Below, in pieces: positions 11,591 through 23,020 of a stretch of 64,000 nt of DNA. How positions within the stretch are numbered: position 1 is the first letter of the stretch; each line of letters starts with the position of its first letter. The notes under the pieces are model-generated. The model did no database searches, was not told the DNA's origin, and worked only from the letters and a program-made list of their open reading frames with translations. A program made the translations under genes and the position numbers. This DNA is from Alligator mississippiensis. Taxonomy: Eukaryota; Chordata; Crocodylia; Alligatoridae. The DNA is taken from positions 264,006,954-264,070,953 of the forward strand of contig NC_081825.1 of assembly GCF_030867095.1 (NCBI RefSeq), written 5' to 3'.

Positions 11591-12859
11591 TGAGGGATTG
11601 CCAGTGATGAGACAGTAGAACTCATTGCAATGGGATACTGCTGAGGTAAAAACATAGCAAGGAGCAACTGTTAAGCTGAATGTTTATACATATAAAGAGT
11701 CATAATTGCAATGGTGACTGACAGTTCTGGAAAGGGATGACAATCCCAGGCTTTAGGATGAAATCTTTGTATCTTATATGTGTCTACTGTTAGGATCTCA
11801 CACCTGTAACTGGATACTGCCAGGGGATAAGATAGTGAATTAGCTGGATTCTGGGTCTTAGGAACAGTGGAAATTCCAATGCTCTTAGGAGTGAACTTTG
11901 CTACGTGCATGTATCCCAGAAACTGTCAGAGTTAAGATTTGAACTATGGATGTGATAGTACCAGCAGTTCTATCTGCAGAGCTTTCCTTCTGCCTGTAAC
12001 AGAGTTGGTTTCACTGGTCTGTTCAGGTTCATTCCCCTTTATTCTCAGCACAGCACTGACTGTCTTGAGCAATAGAGGGCCATAGTCCTGGATCCTTCTT
12101 CACCTCATTAGTATTTTGCTTGCATTTGGCCTGAGCACGTTTTTAACAGAAGAAAACGCCCTGTTCTCAGCATAGGAAAAGCTATTAGCAGGACACATCG
12201 GCACATTACACATCAGCAGGGTCATTATTACCACAGGATCACCATCTTTGTACAATATATTGAACACTCTAATGGTTTCCCCCACTTCTTTTTTTAAGAA
12301 ATACCATAGGAGTCCTAGCTTAGCTTTGAGCAGGAACTATTTCAGGTGAGATAACAAGGTAAAATACATTCCTCTGAGACTCATATGCTACAGTGAGGCA
12401 GGGGGATCTCTGAAACAGGGGCTGGGGATCATAGGCATCAACACTGTACACAAGAGGTGTCATTTCTTGGGATCTTGGCTCTGTACCTACTGGTGTCATA
12501 AGAAGTGAGGCTTGGGCACTTCTCCCCACTAGAGTTTCTGAGTCTGTCTGAAATGATGCTGCTCATGTTGCAGTTCACAATTGCTCTCCTGAAATGCTTC
12601 TCATGAGACAAGAAGGTCACCTTGTTCCTAGCCATGGTGACCAGGCCTGAAACCAGGAAGACCCATTTAGCAGGAGAAAACTTCCTATTACCTCCTTTGT
12701 AAATGTTATTCTGTGTCCTTTACATTTTGCTGGCAGGGCACATGTATGGTAATCATTTCCCCTCCCCCAAACCCAAGGCTTTTCTTTTGTTTCATCATGC
12801 TGTTTTTATTCCTCTCTTCTGCAAACACTAACTGTTACTGCGCGGTTTACTTTACGAAC
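11591..12859. other. No recognisable feature
   Basis: Unique-looking sequence. The stretch 11690-11930 has the feel of an old repeat, but I could not match it to another copy with confidence. Confidence 0.45.
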
Positions 12860-12945
12860 TCCCCCCTGCTTGCCAGGACAATGGGCTGCTCTAGTGGCGG
12901 ATGCAGCACAGGGCGAGGAGAGAGTGTTGAGGCATGGAAAGCCTT

Positions 12946-12985
12946 GATTGGCTAGAGGTGAGGTAATGCTATGCAGTATAAATAG
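12946..12985 (+). promoter_or_regulatory. CCAAT/TATA promoter-like module
   Basis: A reverse CCAAT box (GATTGGCT, 12946-12953) lies 24 bases before a consensus TATA box (TATAAATAG, 12977-12985), the spacing of a simple RNA polymerase II promoter. Initiation would be expected near 13005-13015. No coding frame follows. It could be a real minor promoter, the promoter part of an old LTR, or chance. Confidence 0.3.
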
Positions 12986-13019
12986 AGATGCAGTGCTGAG
13001 GACACATCTCATCAGCAAG

Positions 13020-13754
13020 CCTGAGTGGTTTCTTTCTGTAAAGTAAAGGACAGGGCTATACACAGAGTCTGCAAGACATTGGAGACAGACTCGGCATCAG
13101 CAAAGAAAATCCTAAGTAAAGATCCCTCCAGCCGTTTGGCTAAGCAATGCAAATACCCTGTTGTAGACCTTCCCTCTTTAGTATTGCATTGTTTGTCAGC
13201 TATTTCTTGTTTTCAGAAGTCAAAGTAGCTGAGGACAGTCAGTGGCAGACAGACAGACATCACTGGAAAAGATCTGTCAGAGCATGCAGAGGGCATAGTC
13301 ATTGCTGGTGAGGTTGAAGTAAGGGGCAATTGCTTAGCAGCCCTTATCAGGGAAGTATTTGTGTTAGAGGGAAGTAGGTTGTATTTGGATATAAAGAAAT
13401 TGAAGATAAGGAGATCAGTCCTTGCCTTCCACTCTCCCATAGGATGTTTTTAATGGTTACAGGCTTTAAGTCTGTATCTTTTTTTAAAATTATTTTACAA
13501 AGCACCCAATACTGTAACAAAGTCATGCTCACCTACAGTGACTATGGTGTTGTCATTTTGCTGCTGTTTGGAATGTCAGAGCAGCAACAAGTGCAGAGCT
13601 GTCAGCCTCCCAAAGGACCATGATCCAGTCTCCTGTCAGTTATATAAATGTGTGGCCTTTGACACACAACTAAGCAGTTTTGATTGCATCCAGTAGAGGG
13701 CAGATGTATATTATGCACTACCCACTTCATTACAACACATTACTCTAACATGTT
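13020..13754. other. No recognisable feature
   Basis: Unique-looking sequence downstream of the promoter-like module. No open frame with coding character and no repeat recognised. Confidence 0.5.
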
Positions 13755-13848
13755 TTACATGTGTTAATTAATTAATCCTTATAACATCCCAGGGAAGTAA
13801 GTAACTGAATACTATTAAACTATTTTATAAATGGAGAAACAGAATCAG
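13755..13848 (-). repeat. MIR-type SINE relic, cut by CR1
   Basis: TTAATCCTTATAACATCCC, followed by GGAAGTAAGTA and ATAAATGGAGAAACAGAATC, matches the reverse complement of the MIR 3' half (AATCCTCACAACAACCC, GAGGTAGGTA, TTACAGATGAGGAAACTGAGGC). It stops where the CR1 begins. Confidence 0.55.
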
Positions 13849-13849
13849 A

Positions 13850-14118
13850 GAAACCATGATTTGGTGGGACATATACAAGTCCATAGCACTGGATGGGATG
13901 CAACCAACGGGGCTGAGGGAGTTGGCTGGTGAGATTGCAGAGATATTGCCTATCATCTTTGAGAACTTATGGTGATCAGGAGAGGTCCTGGATGATGGGT
14001 AAAGGACAAACATAGTATCCATATTTAAGAAGGGAAAAAGGAGGATCCAGGGAACTACAGGTCAGTCATGGAAAATGAAAAATCATGGAGCAGATCCTCA
14101 AGGATTCTATTTCTAAGT
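13850..14118 (+). mobile_element. Old CR1 LINE, part 1 of 3
   Basis: Diverged reverse transcriptase codons can be read: SIALDGMQPTGLRELAGEI, ILPIIFENLW, IFKKGKKEDPGNYR and ILKDSISK. The copy is 5'-truncated and is interrupted at 14119 by a hAT-like element. The next codons, HLE, sit on the far side of that element. Same older CR1 subfamily as 32740-34555 and 44231-45058. Confidence 0.8.
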
Positions 14119-15193
14119 TAGTGTTTCCTAACCAGTGTGCCATGCCACACTGGTGTGCTGTTGGGCACACCAAGGTGTGCTGCAGCATTTTGGGCTGGAG
14201 CCACACCCCCCGCCTGGCTGGAGCCACGGCCCCCGCCTGCTGCTGCAGCAGACACAGACAGACGGGGAGCGTGGCTCCAGCCCAAAATGCTGGCTGGCTG
14301 GTCATGTGCCACCCCTCCCTGTCAGCGTGCCCACAGGGAGGGCACACGGCCACCCCTGCCTCCCTGTCGGCGTCTGGCTGGCCGTGTGCCACCCTTCCCC
14401 CCCACCGCTCTGCGTCTGGTGTGCTGTGGTGCTTTTTTCATAGATTCATAGATGTTAGGGTCGGAAGGGACCTCAATAGATCATCGAGTCCGACCCCCTG
14501 CATAAGCAGGAAAGAGTGCTGGGTCTAGATGACCCCAGCTAGATACTCATCTAACCTCCTCTTGAAGACCCCCAGGGTAGGGGAGAGCACCACCTCCCTT
14601 GGGAGCCTGTTCCAGACCTTGGCCACTCGAACTGTGAAGAAGTTCTTCCTAATGTCCAATCTAAATCTGCTGTCTGCTAGCTTGTGGCCATTGTTTCTTG
14701 TAACCCCCGGGGGTGCCTTGGTGAATAAATACTCACCAATTCCCTTCTGTGCCCCCGTGATGAACTTATAGGCAGCCACAAGGTTGCCTCTCAACCTTCT
14801 CTTGCAGAGGCTGAAAAGGTCCAGTTTCTCTAGTCTCTCCTCATAGGGCTTGGTCTGCAGGCCCTTAACCATACGAGTGGCCCTTCTCTGGACCCTCTCC
14901 AGGTTATCCGCATCCTTCTTGAAGTGTGGCGCCCAGAATTGCACGCAGTACTCCCACTGCGGTCTGACCAGCGCCCGATAGAGGGGAAGTATCACCTCCT
15001 TGGACCTATTCGTCATGCATCTGCTGATGCACGATAAAGTGCTGTTGGCTTTTTTGATGGCTTCGTCACACTGCCGACTCATGTTCATCTTGGAGTCCAC
15101 TAGGACTCCAAGATCCCTTTCCACCTCTGTGCCACCCAGCAGGTTTTTATGTAGATAAGTGTGCCATGGGGTGAAAAAAGTTGGGAAATGCTG
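14119..15193. mobile_element. hAT-like non-autonomous element, itself split by a CR1
   Basis: Inverted ends resemble the common hAT terminus CAGTGTTTCCCAACC: the left end reads TAGTGTTTCCTAACC and the right end, reverse-complemented, CAGCATTTCCCAAC. An 8-bp target duplication flanks it, TTCTAAGT (14111-14118) and TTCTAAGC (15194-15201), one mismatch. The interior is GC-rich with repeated TCCCTGTCGGCGT-type units. No transposase frame. The part from about 14439 to 15155 is a later CR1 insertion; without it the element is about 360 bp. Confidence 0.75.
14439..15155 (-). mobile_element. Young CR1 LINE 3' fragment inside the hAT element
   Basis: On - a frame uninterrupted from about 15145 to 14525 encodes the C-terminal half of CR1 ORF2: [63 protein letters not shown], ending RRLDEYLAGVI. 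The 3' end is ATTCATAGATGTTAGGGTCGG, a different 3' variant from the 4551 and 7404 copies. An intact frame over more than 200 codons suggests recent insertion. ORF upstream of about 15155 is from the host element, not CR1. Confidence 0.9.
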
Positions 15194-15209
15194 TTCTAAG
15201 CACTTAGAG

Positions 15210-15459
15210 CATGAATGGCTTGTGCCTCCTGAGGCTGTGGGGACACGGGGACCGCTCACAGGTGTTAGCGGCGGTGTTGGTCGTGAGTGGGGGCATGGTG
15301 GCGGCAAGTGGGGACTGCCTGCAGGCAGCCGCAGTGACATTGTTGGCAACCACCCGTAGGTGGCTGCAGTAGTGTCAGGGTGGGCAGCGACAGCCCGTAG
15401 ATGCTGGTGGTAGCATCGGCCACGGCCAATCTCAGGAGGGGCACAATGTGTCGCCTATG
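15210..15459. mobile_element. 250-bp GC-rich MITE, CATGAATG-end family (copy 1)
   Basis: The insert starts CATGAATGG and ends CGCCTATG. Reverse-complementing the right end gives CATAGGCG followed by TTGTGCCCCTCCTGAG, matching the left end's TTGTGCCTCCTGAG. An 8-bp target duplication flanks it, ACTTAGAG (15202-15209) and ACTTGGAG (15460-15467), one mismatch. Removing it restores the CR1 peptide HLEEKNVIRNS. The interior has CTGCCTGCAGGCAG units shared with the copy at 53564-53899. Eight-base duplications point to the hAT superfamily. Confidence 0.75.
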
Positions 15460-16735
15460 ACTTGGAGGAGAAGAATGTGATTAGGAACAGTCGGCATGGA
15501 TTTACCAAGGGCAAGTCATGCCTTACCAACTTGATTGCCTTTTATGATGAGGTGACCGACTCTGTGGATGTGGGGAAACCAGTTTGATTTTAGCAAGGCT
15601 TTTGATACAGTCTCCCACAACATTCATACAGGCAAGCTAAGGAAGTATGGGTTGGACGAATGGAATGTAAGGTGGATAGAAAACTGGCTGGACCATTGGC
15701 TCAGAGGGTAGCAATCAATGGCTCAATGTCTAGTTGGCAGGTGGCATCAAGTAGTGTGACCGAGGGATCAGTCCTTGGCCAGTTTTGTTCAGTGTCTTCC
15801 CCAGTGACCTGGAAGATGGTATAGAGTGCACCCTCAGCAAGTCTAGGTCAGATGGCACAAAGCTGTGGGGAGTAGTAGATATGCTGGAAGGTAGAGCTAG
15901 GACTCAGAGTGACCTAGACAAATGGAGGATTGGGCCAAAACAAATCTCAGGAGGTTCAACAAGGACAAGTGCAAAGTCCTGCACTTAGGATGGAACAGTC
16001 TCATTCACAAGTACAGGCTGGGCTGACTGGCTGGGCAGCAGCTCCGTAGAAAAGGACCTGGGGGTTACAGTGGACAAGAAGCTGAATATGAGCCAACAGC
16101 ATGCCCTTGTTGCCAAGAAGGCTAACAGCATACTGGGCTGCATTGGTAGGAGTGTTGCCAGCAGGTCAAGGGAAGTGATTATTCCCCTCTATTCAGCATT
16201 GGTGAGGCCACACCTGGAGTACTGTGTTTAGTTTTGGGCACCCCACTACAGAAAGGATGTAGACAAATTGGAGAGGGTCCAGTGGAGGGCAACAAAAATG
16301 GTTAGGGGGCTGGGGGACATGACTTATGAGGAAAGACTGAGGGAACCGAGCTTATTTAGTTTACAGGAAAGGAGAATGAGAGGGGATTTAATATCAGCCT
16401 TCAACTACCTGAAGGGGATGTAGTTTGAAAGAGGATGGAAGTAGACTGTTCACAGTGAAGGCAGATGACAGAACAAGGAGCACGTCTCAAGTTGCAGCAA
16501 GCGAAGGGTAGGTTAGATTTTAGGAAGAATTTTCTTACTAGGAGGGTAGTAAAACACTGGAACAGGTTACCCAGAGATGTTGGAATCTCCATCCTTGGAG
16601 GTTTTTAAGACCTGGCTAGACAAAGCCTTGGCTGGGATGATCCTGTTAGGGATGGTCCTGCCTTGAGCAGGGGGTTGGACTAGAAGACTTCCTGAGGTCC
16701 CTTCCAGCCATCATTTTCTACGATCCTATGATTTG
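15460..16735 (+). mobile_element. Old CR1 LINE, part 3 of 3 (3' end)
   Basis: Resumes with LEEKNVIRNSRHGFTKGKS and continues through FSKAFDTVSHN, DLEDGIEC, a broken FADD region, [26 protein letters not shown] and [13 protein letters not shown]-like codons. It ends with CTTCCTGAGGTCCCTTCCAGCC and an ATCCTATGATT tail at about 16735. Many stops and shifts. Part 2 of the original CR1 consists only of the nine bases between the two nested elements (15202-15209 plus one). Confidence 0.85.
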
Positions 16736-17399
16736 GGGGTGTCCCACATACTAAAGAAAGTTGGATCAAAACTTCTGAGGAGTATCAAACTTCACGATGT
16801 GGGGCAAAACTGAATTATGGGGGTCAGAGAGCATATTTCTTTTATTTACAAAGTACTAGTACAGCACATATTGGATAAGTGCTGCCCAGAAGTTTTGTTC
16901 CTCTTCTGAAGCATTTTATGCTGGGCCTTTTTTGGAGTTAGGACTCTGGTCAAGATAGAATAAAAGTCTGCCACCTCCAGAAAACATTCAAATTCATTTT
17001 TGAGCCCTGGCCTGTGGATTAATTTCACATTATCCTCACTAAAACAGGGGGAATATATTGTATTTTGGTATCAAATTACATCTTCTGTTCTAGATAAATT
17101 GCTAATTTTTTTAAGTTTGGTCATTTGAAATTATTGATGAATTTATTCAATGAACAGCCTATGGTCTGCATATAATTTGCACACAGAGCAATGTGAATAT
17201 ACAAAATGTGTATTGTTGATAGAAAGATACATACATTTCAGAGCATTGATTTTTTTCTATGTATGAGGAAATTCAGGAGGTTAAACTTCAATAGTATAAA
17301 ATTCATTTTTTTACCTGAATGTAAACCAGATCCATTTAAGTGTCCACTTTTCCTTGGTGTTGGATAATTGTGCAGTTCAGTTTGCTGTTCCTGAACATT
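16736..17399. other. AT-rich sequence, no feature recognised
   Basis: AT-rich unique-looking sequence after the CR1. Nothing recognised. Confidence 0.5.
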
Positions 17400-17660
17400 C
17401 ATTATTAAACTTTGCTTTTTGCAATGTTCATGTTAATAAAGCCAAGTAGAATATTTCTGGGAAAGAGACACCAAGGGGTCTCAAACTGGGAGACCTTGCA
17501 GCTAGTTATGTTCGGTGTAGCTTCCTCGTTCTCATGGCAACGTTTTAATACACAATAAACCTTGTGACATAAATGAAATGATCTTATGTCATTGACGGGG
17601 TTTCTAATTGATGGAGACATGGCATGTTTTCTTAGTCAATCGGCAGCTTTGCATTTTGAG
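17400..17660. promoter_or_regulatory. Possible conserved non-coding block
   Basis: Dense with motif-like words and free of repeat character: GTTAATAAAGCC, TCATGGCAACG (an RFX half-site), TTCTAATTGATGG (homeodomain-like), CAATCGGCAGC and TTTGCATTT (octamer-like). This texture is typical of deeply conserved enhancers in neuronal genes, but conservation cannot be seen from one sequence. Confidence 0.22.
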
Positions 17661-20600
17661 AACCTTCCTTGTGGTGGGTGGTACTGTTTTTTTTTGTCTG
17701 TATAATGTAGAATTAGCCCTTGTTATCCCAACATTTGGCTGATATGAGAACTAAATTTATTTTAGTCACAAGATGCCCAAGATGGTTTTTCATTGCCAAA
17801 AAAGACACAGTTCTTCCTGAGGCCTAAACCAGTTGACCTTGGCTGGCCACCTGTCCCAGGTTTTATGGGATCACCTTAACTTTTTATCCAGAGTGAGACT
17901 GGTGACTGTGACATCTCTGATGGATCCCTCAAATTGGCCTGGCTCCTTACCCAAGATGTCATCACACAACGAACAACTGCATGTGAAAGCTCTGCCTTTG
18001 TTCCAGATCTTTGCAAGGTGCTAATACATTGCTAGGGAAGAGACAGCAAACTCACTTTCTTCTGCTCTGACCCTCTGCTGGCCTTTCAGTGATTGGTGAG
18101 TTTGGGTCATGATGGTTATTTTTTATTTATAACAGAGTATCTATGAATAGATTTGGACTTTTGCCCATGTAACTAACAGTACTGAGTCCTGCTTTCTGGG
18201 TAATATAATACGCCTGTTGGCAGGTTTGTAAGCATGTTTGAGCAGTAGGAGGCCTTTAGGAAGAATGTAAACACTCCTTTAAGTTATTATCTGTTTAAAT
18301 GGGCCAAAGAGAAAATGCAAGTATGCTGTATGTTAGAGAAATAACTAGCCTTGGATCAGGTGCTATAACCCACCTCTGGGCAGTGCTATAGGTGCATGGG
18401 AGTGGGGCTGGCTCCCTGCAACTTTTAGACTGCAGCCTGTCAAAGACAAAAAACCCCAAAACAACTATGGTTTAAAAGGAATTCACATACTTGCTGTAAA
18501 CCCTGCATCTTGCCCCTTTCCATTTCCTTCTTTGCATGCCTGCAAACTCACAGCAAACCCTCCCACTTTGGCAACATTATGGTTTGAGATGGTTCCTGAG
18601 GTGAGATCATCCATCTGTGACTGGGTGTGACAGACACTACTGACAGATATTTTGCTAGTGGAAGTTCAAATGACCCCTGTGTGAAATATGTTGGTGTATG
18701 CCAGGTTAGTTCCCTTCGGTAGAAGTCTCTCTCTCAGAAAACTTTGTGTTCTTTGGCAATCCCTGGGTCCCTTGCTGGCAGCATCAATTAAGAGACCAAA
18801 GACTGAGTGAATGGGCCATAGAGACCATATTCCCCTCTATGACCAACTCCAGAGCAGTGTGAAGGTCCATTCACCATTGTGGGGAGGGGATGTTTGCTCT
18901 TTCATTGTCCTGACTGTGCCTTCTCTGTCGAGATGTAAAGGGACCTCAGTTTCCAGGCCTGCCAGTCAAGCTGCTATTACCATCATTAAATTCAATGTAT
19001 AACCAACTGACATATGAAAAGACCTCTCTATATGGCCTTGAGTAGCACAAAGTGATGGGCACTGGTGGAAGTCCTCTGCACACAGACTTATGCTGGTGAT
19101 TATGATTTTGTGGATGAGGGAGAGAGACAGATGCTGTAGGTCATTCCCTTATTACACTGCTCTTTCTAAACTTCCTTGCCTTGCTGCTAAAACAGTTCAC
19201 ATATAACCAAGTGCGGCACTAGGGACCAGACCAGATCAGGTTTTGTGAGCCAGGCTCAGTTTCTTTCCAACCTCTGAAAACACCCTAGAGACACAGAAAA
19301 GCTCATGCTTCATTACCTCATAAACAAAAGGCTGCTAAGTTTTGCCACCAGCCCCACTGGAGGGGAAATTACGGATGCAGGGCAAGGGTGAGGAACCAGC
19401 AAAAGTTGGGGAACGGTGTCACATTTGGAGTGTAAGTTATTGGAGAGCAAAGAAAAATAGCCCCTGCAAGGGAATGGTAGGCACTGCCAAGAAGGATGGT
19501 CTGTACCTGTCCTGTTCCCCCTTCCCACTGGCAGCTCTCTCCACCAGGAAGAATACCCCCTAGCTACTGCCCTTTGTTTCTGGGAGACCATCCAGTTTTT
19601 AGATGTCTTACAATGAAGGAATAATAGTTCCCAGGGAAAATCCCATTATGGAAAATCCATGTTTAGAAGAAAAGGAACAAAGGGTACAGTGAACCTTCTT
19701 TTCCCCACCATGCACCAGTTAGATGGTACCTCTGCAGTTTTCCCCTTTTCCATTCGGTTGTTTCTTCTCCCAGAGCCAGAACCCTGCATGGACTAGAATG
19801 GGGAGATTCCAGCTTGGAGTAGTGGGGGACCTTTGTTCTTTGAAACCAGAAGCTCAAAACAACTTGGGAACATAAACCCACCTGGAACAAAACCCACTCC
19901 AGATATTTGTGTGAAGCCTGGTAGAATGAACCTGGAAAGTCCATACCCAGATCTACAGCAAATAAGGTCTACCAGGGTAGAGGGCACTTATTGCTGCTTC
20001 TGTGCAGTGTCTCAAATTAGATGCACAAGATGTTTGACTAGCTAGAATTAAAACTGTTATGTGGGAAGCTTTACATCCAGTAGGGAAGTATCTGCCTTCC
20101 ATAGACTTCTCCATGCAGCTCAGCAAGGGCTTGGCTTCTCTGCTTGGCGTCACACTGCAGTAGTGCCTTTCCAGCGCTCACTTTGAAGGGGCAGTGTTTC
20201 CCATTGTGTAGGGTGTGCCAGGTGAAATCGCTGTCTGTTTAGTGATACCTTGGCATTTAGGAAGCACTGTTGGCAGGTGATATTGGTAGCAGGAATGCAG
20301 AGTTAGGGGGTCTGGGCAGGCAGGCTGATTTGCTGAAGACCCAATGTGCCAGAAAACCCAGACATGATGGAGTGAGCCCTAGATGTTATAGGAGATGTCA
20401 AGCTAAAGTGAATGTTCGGTGTCTTCCCTGGTGAGGATATAATTCCTCTGTGTTCATGGCACTTGATATATCTTGGCTTGGAGGTAGTGCCTAGTGCCTC
20501 ACAAGATTGCATCTTTACTTACTTAATGCTGGGAAGGAAGGAACAGTGCTGGAATAATCTGCAATCTCTTCTAGGTTGTTTTCCTTTTTATCTTGAGAAC

Positions 20601-21424
20601 TGATTTAAAACCCAGCCTTGCTGCAAAGCAGAAATGCATTTAAATAACCAGTATCTTGTGAGACTGGTTCCATCAGTGTGGGGCTGCAGAGAGGGAGTAT
20701 GCACACAGCAAATGTATGCTTGCACTGCCTTGCTGCTGACTGTTGGCAACTCTGGGTGAGCTGTTCCTGAAATATAGTGTATTGACTCCTGGGCTGTCAC
20801 TGCCATCCCACCAGTCATGGCCCCTCTATCAGGCTTCTAGCAGGGAAGGCAGTTAGACTCCAAGGATCATAGGAAAAGACATAAGGTTTTGAAGCTGAAG
20901 GATCCCTAGAGCTTTATGTAGGATCTAGGCCCCTATAGGGCTGTGGAAAATGCCACTGCTGAATGTCACCAGGTCTGTTGACTGTCTTGTGCAAGGAATG
21001 GCATACCTTCCCCTCCTGCTGATTTACAGTCAGGGAGAGGGTGCTCCTCATCATGCAGGGGAGGAGTCCTTAATTATTGTTGTAATTGACCTTTCTGTTT
21101 TCTTTCAGGGAAGTATTTTCCCGTGTAGCTCTTTGTTATCCTTTTTATTGGTTGTCTGAAGGACTCCTGCATCATCTGTAACTGTCTTGGATAAGGTTCA
21201 TTTACTGCAGTGATGGGGAGTCAAGAGTGGAGTGGGACGGGGGCCAGCAGAGTTTGCATTTTCTGTCTCGGAGCGATTCTTCCTAATCAGAAATGCAGGC
21301 CAGGGTGGCTGGCTGTGCTGCTTCCTCAGTAATTCTGTCCTTAGTGTTTTAACAAAGGTAGCAATACTCAGAACTTCGCACCATTCAAATGTTAACCAAA
21401 GGAAGCCTCACAACCCCTCTGTGA
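17661..21424. other. Unique-looking intronic sequence, nothing recognised
   Basis: Mixed-composition sequence without coding frames of family resemblance, clear transposon ends or simple repeats. Very old repeats beyond visual recognition may be present. Confidence 0.5.
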
Positions 21425-21620
21425 ATGAGTCAGCTTCATTATCCCCAAATGGGTGTACTGAGGTAAAAGACAATGAAGTGATTCGATCAAGGCTATATAG
21501 CAAAGGAGTGGTGGAGCTGATATTAGTTAGCAAGGTGACAGACATTTTATAAAAACCCCAGCAAGACAATGTGGGAACTCAGGAGATCCTGCCTTTCAGA
21601 GTCTGTATGCTTCTAACTCG
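21425..21620 (-). repeat. MIR-type SINE relic
   Basis: TTATCCCCAAATGGGTGTACTG, then AAAGACAATGAAGTGATTCG, AAGGCTATATAGCAAAGGAGTGG and GGAACTCAGGAGATCCTGCC correspond in order to reverse-oriented MIR (CCCCATTTTACAGATG, AGGTTAAGTGACTTGCC, AGGTCACACAGCAAGTCAGTGG, then the body). Confidence 0.6.
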
Positions 21621-22266
21621 ACCATTCTGACACACATGCCGGAGCAGCACACACACTATTTTTTCTGTTTGAGTATTTAAATTAAGAGCACCCATGTTTT
21701 ATGACCACACTGGCAACCTTTTAGAATTCAGGTTGTAGTTTGCAAATATTATCTGATCTAGATTATACAAGAAACATTTATTTATAATGGTGATGTTTCT
21801 TCAGATGTGTTTCATTGCTAATAAGTATATGGAGATTCTGTCTTGCCAGGATTTCCCAGTATGAAAATGGTGGGTGCTGAGAGCCTCTTGTATCAAGCTC
21901 TCTAAATCCAGTGCTGCCATCTCTTTTCACCAGCACTAAAAATCAAAATAACCACATGCAAAAACTTGTGAGGCTTTATTCCTACTACCCATATAATAGA
22001 GATTAAAATAACTAGGGGGAGAGGTGGACATGTCTGAAAGATTTTAGGATTTGGATTAGAACCAAAAGGTCTTGATGCTTCTCTGAACACTTTGAATCTT
22101 TTGATGCTGTAAAATCTGGCTGAAGCCAGGAGAACATTTAGTTCTGTTGTTGTTGCTGATTTTTTTCAATTTTGGGCAAAATTTGCCAGGAATGAAGCAC
22201 TTGGTGAGGGGCTGAAATAATTTGGCTTCCCTCAGATTGGGATGGAAATGGATTCTGTGTATCGGA
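21621..22266. other. No recognisable feature
   Basis: Unique-looking sequence; nothing recognised. Confidence 0.5.
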
Positions 22267-23020
22267 TATGTCTACAGATTGCCCCACGGCGATGTAGCGA
22301 TGTGCTATGTTCCCATACGGTGTGTTATTGAGATGTAGCGATCACATGGGTCTACATGTGATCGGCAGTTATGTCATCATAGATGCAAAATCTAACTATG
22401 CGTAGCACACACAGTGCAGTAACCTCCCAAAAGCTAGTACTAAAGCACAGTGCCGTAGCAAAGTTGCCCTATGGCAATGGTGGCGACACTGGGGGCGGGG
22501 CTACAGGGGGGCTGCAGCCACCCCAAAATTCGCCATAGCCCCCCTTCCAGTGCTGCTGCTGCCTGCCCTGAGCACAGCCCAGCCCAGCCCACAGTGGCAG
22601 CCCACCCTCACCCTGAGTTGATCTAGGGCCACACCCTACCATGCCCTCCCAGGGTGCGTGCAGCGATGGGAGCCACCCCCTCTCCCCGTGCCCCCTGGAC
22701 AAACCACTCGCAGCGACATCCCATGCCCTGCCTTGGCTGTGCAGTGTCTGCCGCAGCCCCATCCCCTCCCTCACCACAGGGGCCTCGATCTGCCTGCCCC
22801 TTTCCTCCCCCCACCCCTTCCCCCACAACAGACTTACCAGGCAGATGCTGCTCCCCAAGCCGCTGGGCTGCGCTCCTGGCCACACGTATGCTGTGGGTAC
22901 ACGTGTACATGGGGCATTTATCAGCCACATCAGCCCAAAAAATCCGATTGCCGATACTGTCAATTTTCCCTATATTGGTGCCGATCTGATATGGGACTGA
23001 TGTATCAGTGCACCTCTACT
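22267..23020. mobile_element. Composite of DNA-transposon relics
   Basis: Left part (22267-22460) has repeated ATGTAGCGAT words and a perfect 9-bp hairpin, GATCACATG/CATGTGATC (22340-22363). The middle (22490-22915) is GC-rich with open frames on both strands that look compositional. The right part carries CCGATTGCCGATACTG and ends in GTATCAGTGCACCTCTAC (about 22999-23016), which I recognise as a hAT-like terminal sequence (TATCGGTGCACCTCTAC). No matching inverted left end exists, so at least two elements or a truncated one are merged. Confidence 0.45.

Noticed and set aside
22469-22963. 164-codon frame and partners on the other strand
   Set aside because: GC-rich middle of a transposon relic, open in several frames; no family match.
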